Source of the DNA: an uncultured Eubacterium sp.
GTDB lineage: Bacteria; Bacillota; Clostridia; Oscillospirales; Acutalibacteraceae
DNA: 64,000 nt
Reading direction: 5' to 3'
Assembly: GCA_934561395.1 (NCBI GenBank)
Contig: CAKTGF010000003.1
Span: 124,001 to 188,000, forward strand
Shown here: positions 41,469-50,178 of the stretch, piece after piece
Numbering within the stretch: the stretch's first letter is position 1
Layout of the letters: each line of letters opens with the position of its first letter
Made by a program: the position numbers and the translations under genes
Notes under the pieces: generated by a model
Seen by the model: only the letters and a program-made list of their open reading frames with translations
Told to the model about the DNA's origin: nothing
Databases searched by the model: none

Positions 41469-42191
41469 TTAAGCGCCGAAACGGCGGTTGCGCTTTTCAA
41501 ACTCACGAAGAGCGCTGATTAAATCATCACTTGTAAAATCCGGCCAAAGCACATCGCTGTACCAAAATTCGCTGTAAGCCGCCTGCCACAAAAGAAAGTT
41601 TGAAAGCCTTTGCTCCCCTGACGGCCTGATGATAAGGTCGCAATCCGGCACAGTGTAGATATTGTTTGAAATATCCTCCTCGCTGATTTGGGTTTTGCCC
41701 TGTGAAATAAGCTTGTTAACCGCCGACACAATTTCCTGCCTGCCGCCGTAATTAACAGCCAAACAAACAGTGGTGCCGCTGTTGTTTTCTGTTTCAGTCT
41801 CTGCTTCTTCCATTAATTCAAGCAAATCCTTTGACAGACCCTCACGCTCGCCTATAAACTTAAGGCTTATGTTGCCTGCCTGGGTAACATCTGCCTTTGC
41901 CTCGAGCAAATAGTTTTTAAATAGCAGCATTAAGGCATCAACCTCTTCCTTGGGTCGTTTCCAATTTTCGGTCGAAAATGCATAAAAGGTAACATACTTG
42001 ATACCTATTTTGCCGCAAAGCTTTGATATGCTCCTGAAAACCTCCGCCCCTGCCTTATGGCCTGCGGTTCTAGGCAAGCCACGCTTTTTTGCCCAGCGGC
42101 CGTTGCCGTCCATAATAATGCCCAAATGGTTGGGTAAAACGGCAAACTCAATGTCAGGTGTTTGGGCTGAATTCTTTGAAAATAAAGCCAT
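41469..42191 (-). CDS. uppS: Undecaprenyl diphosphate synthase
   Basis: 240 residues with the cis-prenyltransferase motifs IIMDGNGRWAKKRGLPRTAGH, YVTFYAFSTENWKRP and DLIIRPSGEQRLSNFLLWQ. It builds the C55 carrier for wall glycans, which the window's flippase, GtrB and O-ligase-like proteins may use. It is preceded by a 70-base spacer after frr that holds a small GGGC/GCCC hairpin. Confidence 0.97.
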   Translation of the reverse strand: MALFSKNSAQTPDIEFAVLPNHLGIIMDGNGRWAKKRGLPRTAGHKAGAEVFRSISKLCGKIGIKYVTFYAFSTENWKRPKEEVDALMLLFKNYLLEAKADVTQAGNISLKFIGEREGLSKDLLELMEEAETETENNSGTTVCLAVNYGGRQEIVSAVNKLISQGKTQISEEDISNNIYTVPDCDLIIRPSGEQRLSNFLLWQAAYSEFWYSDVLWPDFTSDDLISALREFEKRNRRFGA

Positions 42192-42261
42192 TATATTCTC
42201 TCCTTAAAAAGCATTTTAGGGCGAAGCCCTTTGCGTCGCCCATAAAAAATGTTTAAAGCTG

Positions 42262-42816
42262 TTAAATAGAAAGAATTTCCGTTTCCTTCTTTTTCTCCAT
42301 CTCGTCAATTTGCTTAACATATTTATCCGTGATGTTTTGAAGCTCTTTTTCGCCCTGCTTTTGGTCATCCTCGGTTATTTCGTTGTTCTTTTTAAGCTTT
42401 TTGATATCGTCCATAGAATCACGGCGAACATTTCTTACCGCAACCTTTGCCTCCTCGGCACGCTTTGAAACATCCTTAACAAGAACCTTTCTGTCCTCCT
42501 CTGTAAGCTGAGGGAAGTTAAGGCGAATTACCTTGCCGTCGTTTTGCGGGTTAATGCCGATGTCTGCAACATTGATTGCCTTTTCAATATCTGAAAGAGT
42601 TGAGGCATCCCAAGGCTGAATAACAAGCATCCTTGGTTCAGGCACTGAAATTGCCGCCATTTGGTTAAGGGGTGTGGGTGTGCCGTAGTAATCAACCACA
42701 ACATTGTTGAGAACATTTGGGTTTGCTCTGCCTGCCCTGATTGTTTGATAATCTCTGTCGAGGGCGTCAAGACATTTTTCCATCTTAGTAGTTGTTTTGC
42801 TAAATACCTGGTCCAT
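42262..42816 (-). CDS. frr: Ribosome recycling factor
   Basis: 184 residues, standard length, with RAGRANPNVLNNVVVDYYGT, IRLNFPQLTEEDRKVLVKD and NVRRDSMDDIKKLKK. It splits post-termination ribosomes together with EF-G. It lies 13 bases after pyrH. Confidence 0.98.
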   Translation of the reverse strand: MDQVFSKTTTKMEKCLDALDRDYQTIRAGRANPNVLNNVVVDYYGTPTPLNQMAAISVPEPRMLVIQPWDASTLSDIEKAINVADIGINPQNDGKVIRLNFPQLTEEDRKVLVKDVSKRAEEAKVAVRNVRRDSMDDIKKLKKNNEITEDDQKQGEKELQNITDKYVKQIDEMEKKKETEILSI

Positions 42817-42829
42817 AAAAATACCTCTC

Positions 42830-43540
42830 TTATAAATTACTTACGGTAGTTCCGATTTTTTCGCCGTTAACTGCACGGATAATATTATCGGGGTCTTCAA
42901 GATTAAATACAATAATCGGCATATCGTTATCCTTGCAAAGTGAAAATGCCGTTGAATCCATAACCTTAAGGTCACGGGTAATTACCTCTTGGAAGGTAAC
43001 GCTATCAAATTTAACAGCGTCGTCAAACTTGTTGGGGTCTTTATCATAAACGCCGTCAACATTTGTAGCCTTCAAAAGGGCGTCTGCATTAATTTCAACG
43101 CTGCGAAGAGCCGCTGCTGTGTCTGTTGAGAAGAAGGGAGAGCCTGTTCCGCAGCCGAAAATAACAATTCTTCCCTTTTCAAAATGACGGATAGCCTTGT
43201 TCCTGATATAAGGCTCTGCAATTTGGCGCATTTCAATAGCGGTTTGAACACGAACATCCGCACCCAGTTGTTCAAGGGCGTCGCAAAGTGCCAGTGAGTT
43301 CATTGCAGTTGCAAGCATGCCGATATGGTCGGCTCTTGTTCTGTCCATATGCTCAGAGGTTCTGCCACGCCAGAAGTTACCGCCGCCGACAACGATTGCA
43401 ACCTCAACGCCTAAATCGGAAACAGCCTTAACGGATTTGCAAATCTTCAATACAGTGTCATTGTCAATTCCCTTGCCGGCCTTACCTGCCAAAACCTCGC
43501 CACTCAATTTAAGTAAAATTCTTTTGTAAGCTACGCTCAT
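42830..43540 (-). CDS. pyrH: UMP kinase
   Basis: 236 residues of the amino-acid-kinase fold: YKRILLKLSGEVLAG, VVGGGNFWRG, DHIGMLATAMNSLAL and GTGSPFFSTDTAAALR. It makes UDP from UMP. With a GGAGG ribosome-binding site and its own promoter, it starts the operon pyrH-frr-uppS-cdsA-dxr-rseP-ispG-polC. In most Firmicutes tsf lies directly upstream; here a 17-kb island intervenes. Confidence 0.97.
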   Translation of the reverse strand: MSVAYKRILLKLSGEVLAGKAGKGIDNDTVLKICKSVKAVSDLGVEVAIVVGGGNFWRGRTSEHMDRTRADHIGMLATAMNSLALCDALEQLGADVRVQTAIEMRQIAEPYIRNKAIRHFEKGRIVIFGCGTGSPFFSTDTAAALRSVEINADALLKATNVDGVYDKDPNKFDDAVKFDSVTFQEVITRDLKVMDSTAFSLCKDNDMPIIVFNLEDPDNIIRAVNGEKIGTTVSNL

Positions 43541-43579
43541 TAAAGTTTACCTCCAAAGTAAGTTCTTCTATTATTTATT

Positions 43580-43608
43580 ATAATAATATAAATTAATATT
43601 AAAGTAAA
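43580..43608 (-). promoter_or_regulatory. Probable pyrH operon promoter
   Basis: TTTACT, 17-bp spacer and TATTAT, with an overlapping TATAAT, on the minus strand, 40 bases before pyrH in very AT-rich DNA, so the exact boxes are uncertain. Confidence 0.45.
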
Positions 43609-43652
43609 GATTTTTAAATTAAAAATAGTTTACAAATTGGTAAAAAGGCAAA

Positions 43653-43688
43653 AAACGGCAGACTGCTTTTACAAGCAATCCGCCGTTT
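43653..43688 (-). terminator. Terminator of the 900-residue LRR gene
   Basis: Arms AAACGGC/GCCGTTT and inner GCTT/AAGC, followed by TTTTTT on the minus strand. It insulates the island from pyrH. Confidence 0.82.
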
Positions 43689-43698
43689 CAACAAAATC

Positions 43699-46401
43699 TC
43701 AGTTATTATTCTTTCCTTCTTCGGCTATTTCCTCCTTGGTTTTACCGCAATTTTTGCAGGTAGCCTCGTCATCATTTTCGCCGAAATCGTGACCCAATGC
43801 AGGAACCTGGTCGTTAATTAACTCGTTTTTGCATACGGAGCAAACATATCTTTTGTAGCCGTAGCTTGTGCAGGTGGGTTCAACGGTCTCCTGCAGCTCG
43901 TAATTGTGTGAAAATGTTTTTTTAGCCGCAAGGCGAAGCATTGCAAAGTCCTTACCGTTAATTATGCCGTCGCAGTTAACATCCAAATATGAGGTATTGT
44001 CGGTGCCGGTTCGATTAATTATCCTTGAATCTGCCAGCTGCGGTGTCCACATAGCCAGAACAAAGCCTGGGGAAACCATTTCTGTTTCATAACAGTAAGC
44101 GCATCTGTAATGCAAGCCACCGCAATCATGCACGCCGGTGTAATTGAACTTATGGCCTGCCGGGGGCGTTTTGTTTATTCTTGTAGTTTTGCAGATGGTG
44201 CAGGTATCCCTGGTGGTGCCTTCAAGATTGCAGGTTGGCGAGGTAAGCTTTTCGTTGGTGTAATACCCTTCAAGCCATTCGTCATGGCGCATGTTAGCCG
44301 CCTGTGCATAGCCGCAACGGGTGCAGGTTGGTGTAACAAGAGAATGACCCGGCTTGTTTTCAGAGGTTAAATCAACAACCACATCTTCATAGTTGTGACC
44401 TAATTTATTAAGCACAATTTCAAATTGAGTTGAGCATACAGTGCAAACGGAAACTGCCTTGCCGTCCTCCTCGCATGTTGCCTCGCTTACAACAACATAG
44501 TTGCTTTCGTCAACGGTATGACCAAGTGCAGACAGAGTGCTTTGCTTGGATGCCGTGCAACGGGAGCACTGATAATAATCATAGCCGCTTTCAAGGCAAG
44601 TGGGAGCCTTGCCCTTGCCCTCAACAATCACATAATCATGACCCAATGCGTCAATATTTTCAGACTTTGTCATGTTGCAGTTTTTACAAGCGTAATAAAT
44701 TTTTCCCGCTGCTGTGCAGGTGGGTTCTGTTTGTGATGTTACATACCATTCGTGCTGGCCGTTGGCAGGGATTGTGACCGTTCTGGTTTCATCGCAAATG
44801 TTGCAAACATCCCTTTCAAGGCCGTTTATAACGCAGTGCGCCTCGCTGATAACGGTGGCGGTGTAGTTGCCCTCAACCCAATTTACATGGGTTGTTTTTA
44901 CAACCTGCTCCTTGCAATTGCGACAAATGTAAACTATATGGATGTGGCCGTCCTCCGCCGTGTTATCTACGGTTTCCAATATATCGGTATCATCATACAG
45001 GTGGCCTGTGGCAGGGATTGACTGTGTAACCGTTGCATTACAAACAGTGCAGGTGCCGCTTTGCTCGCCGTTTTCGGTGCAGGTAGCCGCCTTGGTTACG
45101 GTGTAGCTTTCAACATTGTGCTTGCCCGATGAAACAAGGTGCGTTTCTGTTTTTCCGCAGCCCTCAACAGTGCAGGTGTATTTTTCATAACCTGCCCTTG
45201 TGCATGTGGCTGTGTTTGTGTATGTATAATTGCCCTCTATCCAAACATAATCGGTGTCGCCGTCAGTTAAGGGCTGGTGTGTTATGGTATCCTTAGTGTC
45301 CTTGCATCTTGTGCAGGTTTCTGTGGTGTAAATATGGCCGTCAACCTCTGTGTTATTAACGGTATCGGTGGTTTCGTAATTGTGACCGAGAGCATCGAGT
45401 GAGGATTCAGACAAAACAGCGCCGCAGTCGTCGCACACCTTTTGGCTTACGCCCCCTTCAAGGCAGGTGGGCTCCACGCTTACAACCGTTCTTTGGTTTA
45501 AATGCTCGCAGGCATCAATTGATACAAATTTATAGTTGTTCGATGACGCAAAGGTTTCTGCCGTTGAAGCCTTATGGCCGTAAATGGTAATCTCCTGTTC
45601 GGAGCCGTTGCAAAAATCCCCTGTTAAGGTGGTATTGGGGTTGTTAACAGTAACAGTTTTTAAAAATGTGCAGTCTGCAAAGGCTCTTGTGCCCACCGAG
45701 GTTACACTGTCGGGAAATTCAACCGATGTCATTTTACATTTAAAGAATGACCATGCATTAACCGTGTTGATATTGTCGCCCCAATAGATTCTTTTAACGC
45801 CGGAATCATAAAAGGCATAATTCCCCGTTTCGGTAAGTCCTGCGCCATAGGTTACGGTTTCCAGTGCTGTGCAGCCTGAAAAGCAGGCGTAGGAAAGGGT
45901 TGTAACACTGTCAGGAAAAGTAATGCTTTTAAGGGCTGTGCAATCCTTAAAGGCACAGTTTTCGATTGTGGTTAAATTTTTAGGCAGGGTTATTGATTGC
46001 AGCGAGGTGCAGTTTTGGAAACAGCCGTAGCTTGCGGTCATTGTGCCCGAGCCGTGAAGAATTGTAAGAGTTGAAGGAAGAGAAACATTAACAAGTGCAG
46101 TGCAGTTATAAAAATTATAATTGCCGATTTCAGTTATACCCTCTTCGACAACAATATTTGTAATTCTTGCCTTGTAGCCTTCCCAAGGGACTGTTGATAC
46201 AATCCCGTAATTTTTTGTAGCGCCTTTTCCGCTGATGGTAAGTGTAGTTTTGTTAGCATCATAGGACCAGGTGGCGTTAGTGCCGCAGCTGCCCTTTGTT
46301 GCCGCCGCAAGGGCAGGAACAGCACCTGTAGAAAATATTGTGGTTATAACAAAAGTAAGTGTCAATACAAAAGACAATGTATTATGCATAAATTTCTTCA
46401 T
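43699..46401 (-). CDS. Secreted BspA-like LRR protein with cysteine-pair repeats and a dockerin-like motif
   Basis: 900 residues. A signal peptide comes first, then a WSYDANKTTLTISGKG module, BspA-type leucine-rich repeats (about 85-290; ALKSITFPDSVTTLSYACFS), then about ten modules of 35-60 residues, each with two CxxC-like pairs and an ALGH/PAxGH turn (for example CTVCNATVTQSIPATGH). Near residue 807 a single calcium-loop motif (DVNCDGIINGKDFAMLR) looks like half a dockerin. There is no sortase signal. It is probably a surface or secreted adhesin. The cysteine pairs suggest metal binding or disulfides. Confidence 0.85.
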   Translation of the reverse strand: MKKFMHNTLSFVLTLTFVITTIFSTGAVPALAAATKGSCGTNATWSYDANKTTLTISGKGATKNYGIVSTVPWEGYKARITNIVVEEGITEIGNYNFYNCTALVNVSLPSTLTILHGSGTMTASYGCFQNCTSLQSITLPKNLTTIENCAFKDCTALKSITFPDSVTTLSYACFSGCTALETVTYGAGLTETGNYAFYDSGVKRIYWGDNINTVNAWSFFKCKMTSVEFPDSVTSVGTRAFADCTFLKTVTVNNPNTTLTGDFCNGSEQEITIYGHKASTAETFASSNNYKFVSIDACEHLNQRTVVSVEPTCLEGGVSQKVCDDCGAVLSESSLDALGHNYETTDTVNNTEVDGHIYTTETCTRCKDTKDTITHQPLTDGDTDYVWIEGNYTYTNTATCTRAGYEKYTCTVEGCGKTETHLVSSGKHNVESYTVTKAATCTENGEQSGTCTVCNATVTQSIPATGHLYDDTDILETVDNTAEDGHIHIVYICRNCKEQVVKTTHVNWVEGNYTATVISEAHCVINGLERDVCNICDETRTVTIPANGQHEWYVTSQTEPTCTAAGKIYYACKNCNMTKSENIDALGHDYVIVEGKGKAPTCLESGYDYYQCSRCTASKQSTLSALGHTVDESNYVVVSEATCEEDGKAVSVCTVCSTQFEIVLNKLGHNYEDVVVDLTSENKPGHSLVTPTCTRCGYAQAANMRHDEWLEGYYTNEKLTSPTCNLEGTTRDTCTICKTTRINKTPPAGHKFNYTGVHDCGGLHYRCAYCYETEMVSPGFVLAMWTPQLADSRIINRTGTDNTSYLDVNCDGIINGKDFAMLRLAAKKTFSHNYELQETVEPTCTSYGYKRYVCSVCKNELINDQVPALGHDFGENDDEATCKNCGKTKEEIAEEGKNNN

Positions 46402-46436
46402 TTATCATCACCCTTTTAGTAAAAATTCACAAAATA

Positions 46437-46465
46437 ATTATAGCATAATAAAAAAATTTTTTCAA
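46437..46465 (-). promoter_or_regulatory. Promoter of the 900-residue LRR gene
   Basis: TTGAAA, 17-bp spacer and TATAAT on the minus strand. It is divergent from and 21 bases away from the small-RNA promoter. Confidence 0.72.
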
Positions 46466-46486
46466 TTATTAAATTTTCGATTTATT

Positions 46487-46515
46487 TTGCAATTTTTTGT
46501 GTTATAATATATAAT
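46487..46515 (+). promoter_or_regulatory. Promoter of the candidate small RNA
   Basis: TTGCAA, 17-bp spacer and TATAAT on the plus strand. The predicted transcription start is near 46521-46523. Confidence 0.65.
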
Positions 46516-46520
46516 ACGAG

Positions 46521-46659
46521 AAGGGTGGGGTAGCACCCGTCACATGCCGAACATCATCCTTCGGCAGCCGGCCGCATAACTAAAATATGCGGCCGGTCGT
46601 ATTTTACCCCAAACATTATTAAAGCAGTACAGCTTATAACTGTACTGCTTTTTCTTTTT
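46521..46659 (+). ncRNA. Candidate structured small RNA of about 140 nt
   Basis: This GC-rich block stands out in an AT-rich spacer. It has its own promoter, no open reading frame of note, and ends at a strong terminator. Stems I can draw: P1 GGGGTA (527-532) with TACCCC (605-610) closing the body; P2 TGCCGAA/TTCGGCA (545-566); P3, a 12-bp stem GCCGGCCGCATA with TATGCGGCCGGT (567-597); then the terminator hairpin. A local GGGTG/CACCC hairpin (523-538) would compete with P1. No plus-strand gene follows, so it is unlikely to be a cis leader. It matches no RNA family that I can recall. Confidence 0.6.
46621..46659 (+). terminator. Terminator of the candidate small RNA
   Basis: AAAGCAGTACAG/CTGTACTGCTTT, a perfect 12-bp stem with a 7-base loop, followed by a T-rich tract on the plus strand. 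It may also stop the GH112 transcript from the other side. Confidence 0.85.
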
Positions 46660-46677
46660 GCGTTAAAGCATTTTGTG

Positions 46678-48867
46678 TTAAATTTGATACCATTTAATTT
46701 CGTTGGCATCAAGATGAAGTTCAAAGGAGTTGCCGTCGCCCATATAAACGGTAGTGTCCTGGGGCTCGTAAGTGTTGTTTACAACGCAATACTTTCCGTT
46801 TTTAACATAGGCATGAACCTCAACATTGTAGTTTGAGGAGAACCAACGGTGGAGTTCCTCCTCGGCAGAGGCACTCCAAAGCACGGCTCTGTAAAGAACA
46901 CGGCTGTTTTCAAAGGAATAAGGAAGCCCGCTGATATAAACTCCCCTGCCCTTGCCGAATTCTTTAACAGCCATTTGCACCTCGGCCTCGTTTCTTACCA
47001 TAAACGGCAGTTCATGGCAGTTTTGAACAAGCACGGTGGTGCCGTCAAGCGCAACAATATTCTTTTTGCCCTCGCCGAAATCAACATTGCCGTTTTCGGT
47101 ATCCTCAAGGATAAAGTGATTTCTGTGCTCCTCGGTATTGTATCTGTCAGTATTCAGGGCGAAGCCGTTTTCTCTTTCAACGCCGAGAACATCGTCAAGC
47201 TGGAAGAACTTACCCTGCCACTGGTGTGCGCCGGGCTCGCCCACGCCGATAAAGCCGCCGCCGTTATAAACAAATCTTTTAACGGCTGTAACGATTTCCT
47301 CATCAACCCAATATTCGCCGCCGGATTGAGCAGTGTCAGCATCGCCTACATTAATGATTACATCAAAATTATCAAGCAGGCTTTTGTCTGCTTTAATATC
47401 GTCAAAGCTGATAAACGAAACATCAAAGGGTGCACCGCTTAGAGCCTCGATAATACCGAAATATGAATAATTTTGCCTGTAATAAAGACCGTGGTGCACC
47501 ATGTGGTTGCCCCAGGAGCGCATTTTGCCCCAGCAGTTAAGCACCGCAACCTTTTTTACGCAGTATGGAGTTACGCCCTGAATGTTATCGTAAAGGGTGC
47601 GGAATTCATCGCAAACATCCTTAATATAATCAACAAATTCGGGGAATTTAAGGGCAAGCTTTAAGTAGCCGCCGTAGCCGATACGCTGAATAGGGCTTCT
47701 GAGTATGGCACGCCTTGCGGTTACCCAATTGATTTTTGCCTCCTTGATAGGGTCGCCACCCTCGTGGAACACATCAGGGAAGAAATAGGGTAAAAATCTG
47801 CCCTCGGTATATTTTACATTCTTTATATCGCTGAACAATCTTAAGGTTGCGCCGTTGCCCACGCTGCCCACAACAGCATCAAGGCCGATTGTTGCAAATT
47901 CGTCCATAAAGGGCTCCATGCCAATCCAGTGGTCGCCCATAAACATCATGGCTTCCTTGCCGTATTCGTGAACAATGTCAACCATTTCCTTGGCAAGTGC
48001 CGCAACCTCACGCCTTTGAAAGGCCTGAAAATCCTTAAATTCCTTTGACGGAATACGATAGGTGTTGTTCATATAGCCCTGGTCAATAATAAATTCCGGG
48101 CGGAAAGGATAGCCGACTTCTTTTTCAAATTGCTCAAGAATATATGGGCTGACCGAGGCGGAATAGCCGAACCAGTCAACATATTTTTCCCTTGCAAGCT
48201 CATCAAACACAAGGGTAAATTGGTGGAAAAATGTGGTAAATCTTACCACATCAACATAGCCGTGGGTGTCAAGAAATTTGCGAAGCCTTTGCAATGAATG
48301 TGCCCTTGTTTTGGGCTGGCGAACATCAAAAGTAATTTGGGGTTCAACATCCTTCCATTCATTAACAACAGCGTTATACATGTGCACCGGGTCCCACATA
48401 ATATAGGCAAGAAAGCTTACCGTATATTCGTGAAACGGCACGGTGCCGTTAATTGTAACATCCGTGCTTTCCTCGTTATAACTCCAATTGCTTGTGGGGA
48501 CAACCTTTCCTGTTGTGCGGTCGATAACCTCCCACCATTTTGTAATATCATCACGGCTGTTAACCTTGAGCATATCGGGATAAAGGTGGTCCATTAAATG
48601 AATTTTTAAGGTGTTCTCCACCGCCGTGTGAAATGATGTCATAATATACATTTGCTGAATTTCGTCAGGGTTTGCCTTTGCCCAGGCGTTATCCTTACGG
48701 GTAGTGTAATATGTTGCATATACCTTTGCCCCTGTGTCCTTCAGCTCCTGGGGAAATTCGGTTCCGTCGCAGTCACGTATAGCGTCTGCTCCCCAAACAT
48801 CCATAATTTCAAGTGTTTCCTTTACCACATCCATATCGGTAGGAATAGTAACTCTTCCCTTTGCCAT
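46678..48867 (-). CDS. GH112 beta-galactosyl-N-acetylhexosamine (lacto-N-biose) phosphorylase
   Basis: 729 residues, normal for GH112. The TIM barrel starts MAKGRVTIPTDMDVVKETLE. The motif FMGDHWIGMEP places Asp312 in line with the proton donor reported for the bifidobacterial enzyme (Asp313). C-terminal glutamine-amidotransferase-like and beta domains follow. It phosphorolyses Gal-beta-1,3-GlcNAc or GalNAc to galactose-1-phosphate and the hexosamine in the cytosol; some relatives prefer Gal-beta-1,4-rhamnose. No signal peptide. It lies 15 bases after the GH136-like gene and is the last gene of that three-gene operon. Confidence 0.92.
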   Translation of the reverse strand: MAKGRVTIPTDMDVVKETLEIMDVWGADAIRDCDGTEFPQELKDTGAKVYATYYTTRKDNAWAKANPDEIQQMYIMTSFHTAVENTLKIHLMDHLYPDMLKVNSRDDITKWWEVIDRTTGKVVPTSNWSYNEESTDVTINGTVPFHEYTVSFLAYIMWDPVHMYNAVVNEWKDVEPQITFDVRQPKTRAHSLQRLRKFLDTHGYVDVVRFTTFFHQFTLVFDELAREKYVDWFGYSASVSPYILEQFEKEVGYPFRPEFIIDQGYMNNTYRIPSKEFKDFQAFQRREVAALAKEMVDIVHEYGKEAMMFMGDHWIGMEPFMDEFATIGLDAVVGSVGNGATLRLFSDIKNVKYTEGRFLPYFFPDVFHEGGDPIKEAKINWVTARRAILRSPIQRIGYGGYLKLALKFPEFVDYIKDVCDEFRTLYDNIQGVTPYCVKKVAVLNCWGKMRSWGNHMVHHGLYYRQNYSYFGIIEALSGAPFDVSFISFDDIKADKSLLDNFDVIINVGDADTAQSGGEYWVDEEIVTAVKRFVYNGGGFIGVGEPGAHQWQGKFFQLDDVLGVERENGFALNTDRYNTEEHRNHFILEDTENGNVDFGEGKKNIVALDGTTVLVQNCHELPFMVRNEAEVQMAVKEFGKGRGVYISGLPYSFENSRVLYRAVLWSASAEEELHRWFSSNYNVEVHAYVKNGKYCVVNNTYEPQDTTVYMGDGNSFELHLDANEIKWYQI

Positions 48868-48882
48868 AAATTACCTCGCTGT

Positions 48883-50178
48883 TTATTCTTCTATCTTAAT
48901 AATTTCGTTGTTTTTCAAAGTCATTTTGCCGTGATTACGCCTGCGGACAAAGGGCACGCCCTTTCTAACATAAAACTTATTGTCAGCAACATAACCGTCG
49001 GGATTTCCCGCCGGGGACATTGTTCCGCTTAAATCATCATAGCTCAAATTATTCTTAAAGGTGCTGTTAACCGCCTCGCCAAGGCAAAACATCATGCAGC
49101 CGCCCTCGTTAAGCCTTGAATAATTGTATTCATAAACCGTGCCGTCCCCGGAGTCGGCATCATAAGCCATACCGTCCTGGTTAAGCTTGGTATCAACCGC
49201 CTCGTTGTAACGAAGCAGAGCGTTTTTACATTTCCAAGGCCAAATTGCAGCTGCAACCTTGCCTGCACGCTTGCCCGGGTAACGATATACTCTGTCGTTC
49301 ATCTCTGTTGCACAGGAGTCAGAAATATTATGCTCAACCAAGGGTTTTAACGCATACATTGGCGTGATTGCGTCGCCCCCTGCAAATTTAACATAATTAT
49401 CGGTTAATGTAATATTTTCGTTGCCGTATTTTGTGAACAAATCGTCGGCAAGCTCCTTTGATGTGAATTTATCGTGGCAATATGTATAGCCCACGGCAAT
49501 GCCCCAGCGGCTCACATTTTTAACATAGCAGCCGTTAACGGTTACACCGTCATAACGGGCAATGCCTGTTTCACTTTCGTTTTTAGGCATAAAGGCGGTC
49601 ATATAAATTCCGCCGTTGTTCATGTGCTTGTTGTAAACATTGCCGTTAACATCGTGAACAAACAGATTATCAAGTCTTATGCTATGCAGGGTTCCCCTGT
49701 TTTGGGCAACCACGGCAACGCCTGTTCTGTCCATTTTATCGGCGGCACTGTATTCCTCGGCGCTTTTTTCAAAGTCCCTGTTGGTTATTTCAATATCACG
49801 CACAACAATATTTTCAACATCATAAAGTAAAATTGATGATGAAACATTGCCTTTGTAAACATGGTGTGCAAAATCCAGCTGCCTGCCGTAATCCTGATAC
49901 CAAACGCCGTTGCCGTTTGTGTTAATTACAGGCATATTTTCGCCCTCGCCGTAGGAGGCTATTTCAATTTCCTCGCCCTCAATGCTGCCGCAGTTATTAA
50001 GGTACAAAAACTGGTTTTCAAAAACCGAGCCCCTTTCAAGGAGTATTTTATCCCCCGGGTTAACGGTCAACTCGTTAATTTTGAGCAGAGAGTAAAAGGG
50101 TGCGTTTGGGCTTGTTCCGCAGTTGCTGTCATTTCCGTTAAGAGAGCTTACATAATATATTGTTGATTTCTGCATCAT
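48883..50178 (-). CDS. Right-handed beta-helix protein, probable GH136-like lacto-N-biosidase catalytic subunit
   Basis: 431 residues of parallel beta-helix repeats (ENIVVRDIEITN, YDGVTVNGCYVKN, ENITLTDNYVKF). The motif NQDGMAYDADSGDG carries Asp335 and Asp342, seven residues apart, the same spacing I recall for the two catalytic aspartates of GH136 enzymes. Known GH136 enzymes release lacto-N-biose, the substrate of the GH112 gene next door. No signal peptide is seen, so it would act in the cytosol. Strong ribosome-binding site GAGAGGAG. It overlaps the small upstream gene by 41 bases. Another beta-helix glycosidase or lyase remains possible. Confidence 0.6.
   Translation of the reverse strand: MMQKSTIYYVSSLNGNDSNCGTSPNAPFYSLLKINELTVNPGDKILLERGSVFENQFLYLNNCGSIEGEEIEIASYGEGENMPVINTNGNGVWYQDYGRQLDFAHHVYKGNVSSSILLYDVENIVVRDIEITNRDFEKSAEEYSAADKMDRTGVAVVAQNRGTLHSIRLDNLFVHDVNGNVYNKHMNNGGIYMTAFMPKNESETGIARYDGVTVNGCYVKNVSRWGIAVGYTYCHDKFTSKELADDLFTKYGNENITLTDNYVKFAGGDAITPMYALKPLVEHNISDSCATEMNDRVYRYPGKRAGKVAAAIWPWKCKNALLRYNEAVDTKLNQDGMAYDADSGDGTVYEYNYSRLNEGGCMMFCLGEAVNSTFKNNLSYDDLSGTMSPAGNPDGYVADNKFYVRKGVPFVRRRNHGKMTLKNNEIIKIEE

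Noticed and set aside
42224..42242. GGGC/GCCC hairpin between frr and uppS
   Set aside because: The stem is short with no T-run. It lies inside a co-transcribed operon and is too weak to call a regulatory element.
46521..46659. Assignment as SRP RNA, 6S RNA or a known riboswitch
   Set aside because: None of the conserved loops that I know for these RNAs is present, and no gene follows on the same strand.
46849..47442. Open frame of 197 codons on the plus strand
   Set aside because: It is antisense to the GH112 gene, which has family-length and motif support.
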